From positions 1 through 64,000 of the forward strand of contig CAYXLI010000007.1 in the NCBI GenBank assembly GCA_964464925.1: 64,000 nucleotides of DNA, given 5' to 3'. This DNA is from CAYXLI01 sp964464925. GTDB lineage: Bacteria; Acidobacteriota; Terriglobia; Bryobacterales; Bryobacteraceae. Under the pieces are notes generated by a model, which was not told where the DNA came from, did not search any database, and saw only the letters and a program-made list of their open reading frames with translations. The translations under genes and the position numbers were made by a program. Shown piece by piece: positions 24,801 through 31,617 of the stretch; positions within the stretch are counted from its first letter, which is position 1, and each line of letters opens with the position of its first letter.

Positions 24801-25304
24801 TCCAGGGGTCAGCAGCTCAAACGCTTGGAAATTCCGGTTGAACGACGGCAGATTCATCAGTTGCTGGGTCGTATACGTGGTGGATACTTCCGCACGTTCC
24901 GATTGCAGCAACGGCGCCGCCGCCGTCACTTCCACTGACTCGCTCACATTCCCGACCTCGAGCGCGAAATCGACGCGCGCGGCACGATCGGCGCCCACGC
25001 TCACGTCGCTCGTCACCGACTTGCGAAATCCTTGCTGTGAGACGTCTACCCGGTAAGTACCCGGAATCAAATTGCCTTTTTGGTAATTCCCTGATTCATT
25101 CGTGGTGACGTCAAATACAGTCCCCTTATCCTGATCGGTAATAGAGACTTTCGCACCGGGTACGGCAGCGCCGGAAGCGTCAACCACCGTTCCGAAGATG
25201 CTGCCGAAAACTTGCTGGGACCACATTTGGAACGGTGCTGCAAACACCGCAATAAGGATAGCCAGAACAGGAAGTGCTGGCCATGAACGACGTCCTGGTC
25301 GCAT
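21867..25304 (-). CDS. Oar-like TonB-dependent receptor
   Basis: About 1145 residues from the ATG at 25304, preceded by AAGGGG; the frame is open 29 codons upstream but the signal peptide (VLAILIAVFAAPFQMWS) fits this start. An N-terminal carboxypeptidase regulatory-like domain (GTVVDASGAAVPGAKVSI, GNLIPGTYRVDV) comes first, then a plug domain (LMNLPSFNRNFQAFELL, FILDGTDNQDP, GLMLVSTKSGTN) and a long 22-strand-type barrel ending with AARVDF. Acidobacteria hold large families of these receptors, presumed to import or bind polymers and metal complexes. It overlaps the heptaheme fusion gene and is divergent from the TPR-cytochrome pair, so a heme or metal-linked role is an inference from context. 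Confidence 0.92.
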   Translation of the reverse strand: MRPGRRSWPALPVLAILIAVFAAPFQMWSQQVFGSIFGTVVDASGAAVPGAKVSITDQDKGTVFDVTTNESGNYQKGNLIPGTYRVDVSQQGFRKSVTSDVSVGADRAARVDFALEVGNVSESVEVTAAAPLLQSERAEVSTTYTTQQLMNLPSFNRNFQAFELLTPGTQRPGWNHASSENPQGSIQIEVNGQHFSGTSFILDGTDNQDPILGIIVINPTIDSVTEEKMSTQNYDAEFGLAAAGLMLVSTKSGTNNIHGSAFEFLRNNSPGFQTYARNPFNPAENKMVPPVKWNQFGGSIGGPVIKNRLFAFGDAQITIRRTGSSTNTSVPTAKARTGDLSEYLNAGNNQMYDPLTGDPGTGVGRTPFVNNVIPAGRLDPRALKILSYFPMPNAPGDPGFPYRNNYSASGSETFNSQQWNTRWDWVATEKTTVFGRYSAAAYQKSAPGAFGLLPGGKTLDNINFSGTSDVLNRSIAVGMNHTFSPTLVTEVRYGFMRYGVDVLPNGLGTSPARDAGIPNLNKDDFFTSGMPYFNISGDPTMQLGYALGVNQCNCPLKQRERQHQVAINTTKIFGNHTFKVGADIRYALNLRVPSDNHRSGELTFGTGYTGEVVQGGSVQRGLGLGSFLLGEVTSFSRYVSSSTDAQERQKRFFWYGQDTWRVTSKLTLNYGLRWEWIFPETVNGKGNGAQLDLRTGEMAVFGTGDVPMHGIQEMNWKHFAPRLGVTYQVTPKTVIRAGYGWSYSLATFGNTFGHNVTQNPPVLSIQNLNAASNFAGVFTLAQGPPDVTLPQPNQNGRFKLPDGIAAKARPLDVTIPRVMAYNFTVQQQLGSKFSIQAGYVGNVGRHNLANTGQSINVNQPAFIPGLTLNQARPFYGLYGWTQSISLYCNCATSRYDSLQMQFTARAAAGLFLQANYTWQRSLVDNNDSYTFLYDRSLGRGSLDGLSRHLFTAAENYDLPFGRGKRFLSGAGGLANAIVGGWSVNGITSAYSGRPFTPNIGTFPAGFTQRPYTGPSGRPDRGTGDLFSNVPHNRDGFFVGLYKVPGDPTSGLNDQWKIPAQNTFGRFPFNGLYGPIFIQQDMGAAKTFALKESVKLQFRAEAFNVFNHTNLGDPNNNITDRNVGKITGLFGTAEMRRLQFAARVDF

Positions 25305-25468
25305 AGATTTCCCCTTGGAGGTTTCCCTCCTGCACCCGTTTTGCGCAGCAAAGCGAAATACCGCGCGGCATATAAAAATTAACACAAACATACTAGAAAT
25401 GTAAGCACGTGTCAGTTACAATGCGCTAACCCGGCTGCGGAAAAGCGCCAACGCGTATACTTGTAACC

Positions 25469-26335
25469 ATGCTGCTGACGGGTGCCTTATTGCTCCTGCT
25501 GCAAAGCACGACCGATCATGCCGCAGGACTGTCCGAATACCGGCAACGTAACTACGCCAAAGCGGCGGAGACCTTGGAACATGCTGTTCGCGCCGAGCGC
25601 GCAGGCTCCCCCGAGTACAAAGAATCGACCCTGCTCCTCGGCCAAAGCTACTACCTGTTGAACCAGTTCGACAAAGCCATTCCCTGGCTCGAACAGGCCG
25701 CCACCGAGCCCGCCGCTCCCGCCGAAATCAGTTACATGCTCGGCAACGCATATCTGTTAAGCGGCAATGCCGCCAAAGCCCAAATTGCATTCGCACAGCT
25801 GTTCGGCAAACAGCCGTATTCTGCCGCCGCCGCCCTCATCCTCGCGCAAATGATGGTCCGTAACGAGTTGTGGGACGCGGCGGATTCAGTGCTGAAAAAG
25901 GCCCTCGCCGCGGATCCGCGCATACCAGAAGCCCACTACTTGCTCGGGATCGTAGCCGTCTCGCGAGGAGATCTGGATCGAAGCGCCGCCGAATTTGAGC
26001 AGGAGACCGCACTCAATCCGAACTTCGCCATGGCCTATTACCGGCTCGGCGATGCATACGGCCGCCGCGAAGAATGGGATCGCGCAATCGTTCAACTACA
26101 GCGCTCCATCTGGCTCAATCCGAACTACAGCGGCCCTTACATCCTCCTCGGAAAGGCGTACCTCCGAAAAGACGACCTGGTGAATGCCGAGGGCACTCTT
26201 CGTACCGCTCTTCGCCTCGATCCTCAAAACGCTTCGGCACAGTATCTGCTCGGTCAGACGCTGGTGCGCGCAGGCCGCACGGAAGAAGGCCGCAAAATTC
26301 TTGAGAAGTCCCGCCAGCAACGCCGCGAACAGTAG
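25469..26335 (+). CDS. TPR repeat protein
   Basis: The protein has 288 residues. A short hydrophobic N-terminus (MLLTGALLLLLQ) suggests a signal peptide or anchor. The rest is tandem tetratricopeptide repeats, for example GLSEYRQRNYAKAAETLEHA, LLGQSYYLLNQFDKAIPWLE, MLGNAYLLSGNAAKAQI, HYLLGIVAVSRGDLDRSA, AYYRLGDAYGRREEWDRAI and YILLGKAYLRKDDLVNAEGTL. TPRs bind other proteins. A TATACT box at 25456-25461, close to the start at 25469, may belong to its promoter. It ends 3 bases before the next cytochrome gene and is surely co-transcribed with it. Confidence 0.9.
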   Translation: MLLTGALLLLLQSTTDHAAGLSEYRQRNYAKAAETLEHAVRAERAGSPEYKESTLLLGQSYYLLNQFDKAIPWLEQAATEPAAPAEISYMLGNAYLLSGNAAKAQIAFAQLFGKQPYSAAAALILAQMMVRNELWDAADSVLKKALAADPRIPEAHYLLGIVAVSRGDLDRSAAEFEQETALNPNFAMAYYRLGDAYGRREEWDRAIVQLQRSIWLNPNYSGPYILLGKAYLRKDDLVNAEGTLRTALRLDPQNASAQYLLGQTLVRAGRTEEGRKILEKSRQQRREQ

Positions 26336-26338
26336 CGC

Positions 26339-27331
26339 ATGCGGATTTTGTTTATCGGTGTGTTGTGCGCAAGTCTCCAAGCCGCCATATCCCCATACGC
26401 CGGCTCCAAAGCCTGTGCGGAATGCCACGAACCTGTTTACCGGAAGCAATCGCTCACGAACCATGCGCGCGCATTACAGCGCATAGAGGGCTCGCGGCTC
26501 GCTGACCTGCTGAAGGCGAATCCCGTCGCAGAGCCGGGCGGCTATCGTTTCTCATACAAAGACACGCCCGGGGGCCTCTCCGTCGAGGCTATGCGCGGAG
26601 GCGCCCGCGCCGGGGGTTTACTCGAATGGGCCTTCGGCACCGGCCAGGTCGGGATGACGGCAGTCGGCCGCTATCCCGACGGCCGCTATTTCGAGCACCG
26701 CATCTCGTATTACGCGCAAGCCGGCCAACTCGGCATCACGCCGGGACAGCCGCCTTCGCCGCCCCTTTCAGCGGAGCAGGCATTGGGACTTGTCCAGGTT
26801 CCTCAGGAAGCCACTCGCTGCTTCCGTTGCCACGCCACCGATGTGGATGCCGGTCCGGTGACGCCCGGCGTACTCTGCGAACGCTGCCATGGGCCCGGTC
26901 GTTCCCACATCGAGGCAGTCCGCGCCGCCAGGTCCGGCCGCAGCATCGTGAACCCGGCACGCTTCCCAGCAAAAGCATCCATCGAGATGTGCGGAGATTG
27001 CCACCGCCTGCCGGCCCGTTCCGATCCAACGCCCGAGCGCACCGAGCCGATCTCGGTTCGCTTCCAGCCCGTCGGCCTTCTTAGCAGCCGCTGTTTCCAG
27101 GAGAGCAAGCAACTCCGCTGCTCCACTTGTCATGACCCGCACGCCGACGCGGTCCGGAATGACGGCATGTATTACACGGCGAAGTGTCTGTCCTGTCACG
27201 TCCGCCAACTGCGGCCTGCGGTGAACCAGTGCCGCCGCCTGCAGCGTGCGGATTGCCTCCCTTGCCATATGCGCCGGACGTCCCCTTATCCACACTTCAC
27301 CTTCACGGATCACCGCATCCGCGTCTATTGA
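26339..27331 (+). CDS. Exported heptaheme c-type cytochrome
   Basis: The protein has 330 residues and begins with a signal peptide (MRILFIGVLCASLQA). Seven CxxCH motifs occur: CAECH, CFRCH, CERCH, CGDCH, CSTCH, CLSCH and CLPCH, with CERCHGPGRSHIEA and CHDPHAD being typical of cytochrome c554/nitrite-reductase-like multihemes. It resembles the heme part of the fusion protein at 20105-21889, including the closing CHMxxT and DHRIRV segments. It should be a periplasmic electron carrier. It is coupled to the TPR gene upstream by 3 bases, so the pair repeats, as separate proteins, the cytochrome-plus-TPR combination fused in the other gene. Confidence 0.92.
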   Translation: MRILFIGVLCASLQAAISPYAGSKACAECHEPVYRKQSLTNHARALQRIEGSRLADLLKANPVAEPGGYRFSYKDTPGGLSVEAMRGGARAGGLLEWAFGTGQVGMTAVGRYPDGRYFEHRISYYAQAGQLGITPGQPPSPPLSAEQALGLVQVPQEATRCFRCHATDVDAGPVTPGVLCERCHGPGRSHIEAVRAARSGRSIVNPARFPAKASIEMCGDCHRLPARSDPTPERTEPISVRFQPVGLLSSRCFQESKQLRCSTCHDPHADAVRNDGMYYTAKCLSCHVRQLRPAVNQCRRLQRADCLPCHMRRTSPYPHFTFTDHRIRVY

Positions 27332-27878
27332 CTTCGTCTTTGGGCCGAGCCGTTTGTTCCCGCGAGCCTGAGCCTGGCGCGACCAGCCTCTCCAGCGGCC
27401 GGTGCAAGCAAGCTTCCCGTCCCTTGCCTCTGCCGAACTTCCGCGGATTCTGGTCTCCGTCAATCCGGGGAACCAGGAATAGCTATTTGTGTAGATCTCA
27501 AATATCCGGAAGTAGCCCGCGCTCGTGAACGTGATCCTCGTTCGCGAAAGATCAAGTAGCGCCGTCCCACTGGCAGTCGTCGCCTCCTCGCGATCTCGTA
27601 TCGTTTGCCCGCGCTCGTCGCTCGCCCGCGACCACGCCGTGTGATCGTTGCTCTTCTTCGGTCACGGCTCGCCCGCACATAAGTTCACGGATTCATTTCA
27701 ATCACTTCGGCCTCTCCGGACCGATGGAAGAGAACCACGCTGCTTTACAATGCGGTCGGGTGGACCAACTGCCGGGAGGCTTCCCCGCGGTGTGTCTTGC
27801 TCCCTGTTCTTTGGACAATTGAATATCCGTCGGAATCGCACCCCCGGCACACGCCTACGCCGGGGGCAGCGGGCATAT
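27332..27878. other. 547-base gap without a supported gene
   Basis: Between the heptaheme cytochrome and the isomerase gene I see no complete gene. On the minus strand a frame is open from about 27661 to 27335 and beyond, with a protein-like stretch (SAGYFRIFEIYTNSYSWFPG) but no convincing start, so it may be a decayed gene end. On the plus strand a 32-codon frame (27724-27822) lacks a ribosome binding site. A strong hairpin lies at 27841-27866. Confidence 0.4.
27841..27866 (-). terminator. GC-rich hairpin downstream of the isomerase gene
   Basis: CCCCCGGC (27841-27848) and GCCGGGGG (27859-27866) form a perfect 8-bp stem with a 10-base loop, 12 bases past the stop of the minus-strand isomerase gene. 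No T-run follows on either strand, so it would be a weak or Rho-assisted terminator, or a 3' stabilising hairpin. Confidence 0.4.
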
Positions 27879-28724
27879 TTACGCCAGAGCGCTCTTGCAG
27901 TACTCGAAGCACTTCTTCACTTCAGCTACGGTATCGGCGCCTTTGTACTCGTATTCGATCATGGCCGGAATCGGATACTTCTTCGTCTTCAGGACCTGCA
28001 GCACTTCCTTGATCTTCGTGTCGCCCTCGCCAAGCGGCATGTTCGGCCCCTGGTCCTTCTTCCGGTCCTTAATATGCAGGGTGACAATGTCGTTGTGGTG
28101 CTCCTGCAGGTACGCGATCGGATCGAAGCCCGCGGCGGTGAAGTGGCCGATATCCAGGTTGATCTTGATGTTCGAGTTGCCCGCCATCGCCTTCGCAAAA
28201 TCCTCGGGCCGCGCATACTCGTCTTCTTTCATATTCGAATGGTTGTGCATGGCCACCAGCACACCCGCCTTCTTGGCGGCGGCATTAATGCGAGGAGCCA
28301 GGCTCACCACCGACGACGCGGTAATGTACTTCGTCCCTAGCGCTTTCGCAAACTCCATGCCGCGCGCGATCTCTTCGTCCGACCAGTTCGGGCGGAACGA
28401 ATAGTTGAGCGCATAAATCTTCACGCCTGCATCGTCGAACAATTTACGCACATCATGCATGCGCTTCATGGAGTCTTCTGATAGCCGCCACTTCTTCAAC
28501 TCCTCCCCCTTTAGCCCCTTGGGGTCGACATGGCCGCCGAAAAGTTCCGCATAGCTCAGGCCGATCTCGCTCATCGCCTTTACGCAATCTTCTACGGAGC
28601 GGTCGCGGAAGCTGTACGTCTGTGCCCCGATCATCACTCCGTTAATCTTGGAATCCGGTTTCGCCAGCAGCGACCCGGCAAAGGGTGCCGCCATCGCTAG
28701 TTTCTGAAAGGTTCTTCTCGTCAT
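27879..28724 (-). CDS. Sugar phosphate isomerase/epimerase-like TIM barrel with Tat-like signal
   Basis: About 281 residues. The N-terminus MTRRTFQKLAMAAPFAGSLL has a twin-arginine motif and hydrophobic stretch, so export by Tat is likely. The body is an AP-endonuclease-2/xylose-isomerase-like barrel: GAQTYSFRDRSVEDCVKAM, YAELFGGHV, YALNYSFRPNW, VAMHNHSNM, NLDIGHFTAAG, VTLHIKDRK and MIEYEYKG carry the expected metal-binding His, Asp and Glu positions. The substrate cannot be told; proteins of this type act on sugars or inositols. The ATG at 28724 is preferred to the upstream TTG. It is divergent from the KDG kinase gene. Confidence 0.85.
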   Translation of the reverse strand: MTRRTFQKLAMAAPFAGSLLAKPDSKINGVMIGAQTYSFRDRSVEDCVKAMSEIGLSYAELFGGHVDPKGLKGEELKKWRLSEDSMKRMHDVRKLFDDAGVKIYALNYSFRPNWSDEEIARGMEFAKALGTKYITASSVVSLAPRINAAAKKAGVLVAMHNHSNMKEDEYARPEDFAKAMAGNSNIKINLDIGHFTAAGFDPIAYLQEHHNDIVTLHIKDRKKDQGPNMPLGEGDTKIKEVLQVLKTKKYPIPAMIEYEYKGADTVAEVKKCFEYCKSALA

Positions 28725-28774
28725 AAAGCGTTGCAATCATATCAAACGCGCCTGATAGAATCGTGGCTTCACCC

Positions 28775-29809
28775 ATGTCCAAGACCGTTGTTACTTTCGG
28801 AGAAATCATGCTGCGCCTCGCACCGCCCGGCTTCGAGCGCATTCTGCAGTCGCCCCAATTCGTCGCGACCTTTGGAGGAGGCGAGGCGAACGTTGCCGTC
28901 GCGGTTGCCGGATTCGGATTGCCTGCACGTTACGTAACGGTGCTGCCGCCCAACAACGCGATCTCGGATGCGTTCCTTGGCGAAATGCGCCGCTTCAACG
29001 TCGATCCTTCCTTCATCGCCCGCGGCAAGGGCCGTTTCGGAATTTACTTTGTCGAAAACGGCGCAAATCAGCGCCCGTCCAAAGTGCTCTACGATCGCGA
29101 AGGCAGCTCCATCGCACTCGCGAAACCGGGGGACGTCGACTTCGCCAAAGCTTTTGACGGAGCCTCCTGGTTCCATATCACCGGCATCACGCCCGCCATT
29201 AGCGAATCCGCCGCGGCACTCGCCATCGAATCGGTCAAAGCAGCCAAAGCCAAGGGTCTCACCGTCTCCTGCGATCTCAACTTCCGCAAGAATCTCTGGA
29301 AATGGGGAAAGCTCGCCAACGAAGTAATGCCGGAGCTGGTGAAATACACCGACGTCTGCATTGCGAACGAGGAGGACGTTCAGATGGCGCTCGGCCTCGA
29401 CGCCAAGGTCGACGTCCACTCCGGCGAACTCGACCGCTCGGCTTATAAAGCGCTAACCGAAACGGTCCTGAACGCCTACCCGAACGTAAAGATCATTGCA
29501 ATTACGCTGCGCGAATCGAAGTCGGCATCGCACAACGGCTGGTCGGCGTGTCTCAATGACCGCAGGGAATTTCTTCTCAGCAGCCATTACGACATCACCC
29601 ACATCGTGGACCGCGTCGGCGGCGGCGACTCCTTCGCCGGAGGCCTCATCTATGGCCTGCTCAGCCTTCCCACGCACCAGGACGCGCTCGAATTCGCGGT
29701 GGCGGGCTCCTGCCTGAAGCACTCGATTCCCGGCGACTTCATGCGTTTCTCCGCCGATGAAGTCCAGGCGCTGATCAAGGGCGGCGGCTCCGGCCGCGTC
29801 CAGCGTTAA
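28775..29809 (+). CDS. 2-keto-3-deoxygluconate kinase-like PfkB sugar kinase
   Basis: About 344 residues from the ATG at 28775 (MSKTVVTFGEIMLRLAPPG); a GTG four codons upstream is in frame. PfkB-family features are the FGGGEANVAVAVAGFG sugar-binding segment, the strand SCDLNFRKNLW, the ANEEDVQMALG stretch, ITLRESKSASHNG, and the ATP/anion-hole motif VDRVGGGDSFAGGLIYGLL with the catalytic Asp. The start sequence and the Kdg-type spacing fit KDG kinase, which phosphorylates 2-keto-3-deoxygluconate in pectin and alginate breakdown. No other uronate genes are adjacent, apart from the divergent isomerase-like gene. Confidence 0.85.
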   Translation: MSKTVVTFGEIMLRLAPPGFERILQSPQFVATFGGGEANVAVAVAGFGLPARYVTVLPPNNAISDAFLGEMRRFNVDPSFIARGKGRFGIYFVENGANQRPSKVLYDREGSSIALAKPGDVDFAKAFDGASWFHITGITPAISESAAALAIESVKAAKAKGLTVSCDLNFRKNLWKWGKLANEVMPELVKYTDVCIANEEDVQMALGLDAKVDVHSGELDRSAYKALTETVLNAYPNVKIIAITLRESKSASHNGWSACLNDRREFLLSSHYDITHIVDRVGGGDSFAGGLIYGLLSLPTHQDALEFAVAGSCLKHSIPGDFMRFSADEVQALIKGGGSGRVQR

Positions 29810-29822
29810 AGAAGCAAACGAA

Positions 29823-29854
29823 AAGGGCCGGCAGCTTCGTGGCGGCCAGCCCTT
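29823..29854 (-). terminator. Intrinsic terminator for the diheme lipoprotein gene
   Basis: AAGGGC (29823-29828) pairs with GCCCTT (29849-29854), and after one mismatch GGC pairs with GCC. On the minus strand the stem is followed by a TTTTCGTTTGCTTC tail, so it fits a Rho-independent terminator for the minus-strand gene whose stop it overlaps. It may also stop the convergent kinase transcript. Confidence 0.55.
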
Positions 29855-31577
29855 AAAGCGTCTTCAGGTACTCGATCAACTGCCATTTCTGGTCGTCGCT
29901 GAGCGAAGTGCCTTTATCGTGTCCGGTGTTCGCATTGCCCTTCAGCGACGTGTCGTAGGTATAATAGTTCACGCCGTTCTCTGAGGAGATGGTTTGGAAT
30001 CCGACGTTCTTCGGATCGTATTGCCGCGAGCCGACAGAGAACTTCTTTACCCGATTCTCCGGTTTCTGCAGCATCTCCCATAGACTGGGTACGGATCCGT
30101 TGTGTAAATACGGCGCACTCGACCAAACGCCATTCAGCGGCCGGGCCTTGTACATCGTCTTCGTGAGTTGCACCGGAGTTCCCACCAGGCTCTCGATCGC
30201 TTCCCTCTTGCTCGTCACGAAGTTCTCCATTCGCTTGAAATCCGCGTCCGGATCGCCTGTGAACGGAACCTGCAACTTCGGAATCCCGATCTCCTGTTTG
30301 CCCGTCTGCACACCGAAGACCGCATTCCGCAGCACCAGAGCCGCCGGCGCCGTGTCGCCGAATGTTTGAGCGGGATTCACGAAGATCACGCTGCCCTTCA
30401 AGGAACCCGTCTTCGCCGTCCTCGGAAGGAAACGCTCGCCCAGCGTGTTATCGACGCCCAACTCATCGGACCCGATCATCACCACCTTGATGTACCGGTT
30501 CGGATCGTCACGCTGGATCACCGGGTGGCAGCCTGAGCAGTTCGCATGGTACAACTTGGCGCCTTCGGCAGCCTTCGCCTGATCGATAGCCGGGAAACTG
30601 TCCGGCCAGACGGGCGACCACAGCTTCGTTACCAGGTCTTCAATTCGCTTCAGATTCGCCACGTCCACGCTCGAAGTCTTGTAAATTGCGATGTGCCCTT
30701 CGCGAGGCGTGAACTGCATACTGCCAAACACGCCTAGTACCTCCCCGATGTTGCGCAACAACGAACCCGGGTCTGCATTCGGCGCGGACCCGTTCCACTG
30801 CACAAAGTCCTGCGCGTGCCCGTCCCAGATCACCGGATAAGACACGGGCGCATCCGGCGCCTGCGCATTCTCCGGAATCCCGAGGTCCTGGGCCACTACC
30901 TGGTTCAGGATGTTGCCAAGGGCATCCACCCGCGCGTAGCCCGGCGCGAAGGTCGGCTTGTTCATCCGCATGCGGTCGCCCAGCCTTTTCGTCCATGTCT
31001 GCAGATCCGTCTTCAACGCGTCCGCCTTCGCCCCTGACGATTCGCCCACCACACTTTGCGCGAACCGCTGGAACTTGTCGTTTTGGTTCGACGTAGCGTC
31101 CAGGGCGGCAACGAGTTCTTCCAGGAACGTCTCGAAGTCCGCCATCGCAGGCCCGCCTTCCACCTGCACCGTCTTACCGTTTAACTCGATGCGCGACGTG
31201 TGGCAGGCCGCACACGTCAGGCCCATCATTTCCCAGTTTCCGAAGTTGGTCTTTTCTTTCGTGAACCCAATCGGCAGGGCGTCCGGATTCCACTTGCCGT
31301 CCTGCTCGGCAGGCAGGAAGCGGAGCCGGTCCATGTTGGAGTCGTCGCGGAACTTCGTCTGGTTCCCCGCCTGCTCCAGGTTCAGGTACCAGCTATATGG
31401 AACCAGCAAGGATCCCTGTGGAGTGAACCAGAACTCCTTTGATTCCGCATACGACCAGCCTTGCGAAAGAGCGTCGCCCTTTTTCGTGACTTTTTTATAG
31501 CCCGAACACGAGCACGAACACGAAATGCTGAACAGGCATACTACTCCGGTCAGCAAATACACGGATTTGGAGGACAT
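29853..31577 (-). CDS. Diheme cytochrome c lipoprotein, peroxidase-like
   Basis: About 574 residues from the ATG at 31577; the frame is open 53 codons upstream but the lipoprotein signal starts here (LLTGVVCLFSISC, Cys near 20, followed by SCSCSG). Two heme motifs are seen, CAACH at 122-126 and CSGCH near 390. Segments such as WFTPQGSLLVPYSWYLNLEQ, GLTCAACHTSRI and NGVWSSAPYLHNGSVPSLWEML match a diheme cytochrome family related to MauG/cytochrome c peroxidases. The role is electron transfer or peroxide reduction at the periplasmic face. Convergent with the kinase gene and separated from the regulator gene upstream by 40 bases. Confidence 0.85.
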   Translation of the reverse strand: MSSKSVYLLTGVVCLFSISCSCSCSGYKKVTKKGDALSQGWSYAESKEFWFTPQGSLLVPYSWYLNLEQAGNQTKFRDDSNMDRLRFLPAEQDGKWNPDALPIGFTKEKTNFGNWEMMGLTCAACHTSRIELNGKTVQVEGGPAMADFETFLEELVAALDATSNQNDKFQRFAQSVVGESSGAKADALKTDLQTWTKRLGDRMRMNKPTFAPGYARVDALGNILNQVVAQDLGIPENAQAPDAPVSYPVIWDGHAQDFVQWNGSAPNADPGSLLRNIGEVLGVFGSMQFTPREGHIAIYKTSSVDVANLKRIEDLVTKLWSPVWPDSFPAIDQAKAAEGAKLYHANCSGCHPVIQRDDPNRYIKVVMIGSDELGVDNTLGERFLPRTAKTGSLKGSVIFVNPAQTFGDTAPAALVLRNAVFGVQTGKQEIGIPKLQVPFTGDPDADFKRMENFVTSKREAIESLVGTPVQLTKTMYKARPLNGVWSSAPYLHNGSVPSLWEMLQKPENRVKKFSVGSRQYDPKNVGFQTISSENGVNYYTYDTSLKGNANTGHDKGTSLSDDQKWQLIEYLKTL

Positions 31578-31617
31578 GGCTTGAAAGTGTAAAACATTTC
31601 CAGCCAAAAAGGGAGAC

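Noticed and set aside
27724..27822. A 32-codon plus-strand frame
   Set aside because: No ribosome binding site and no recognisable feature.
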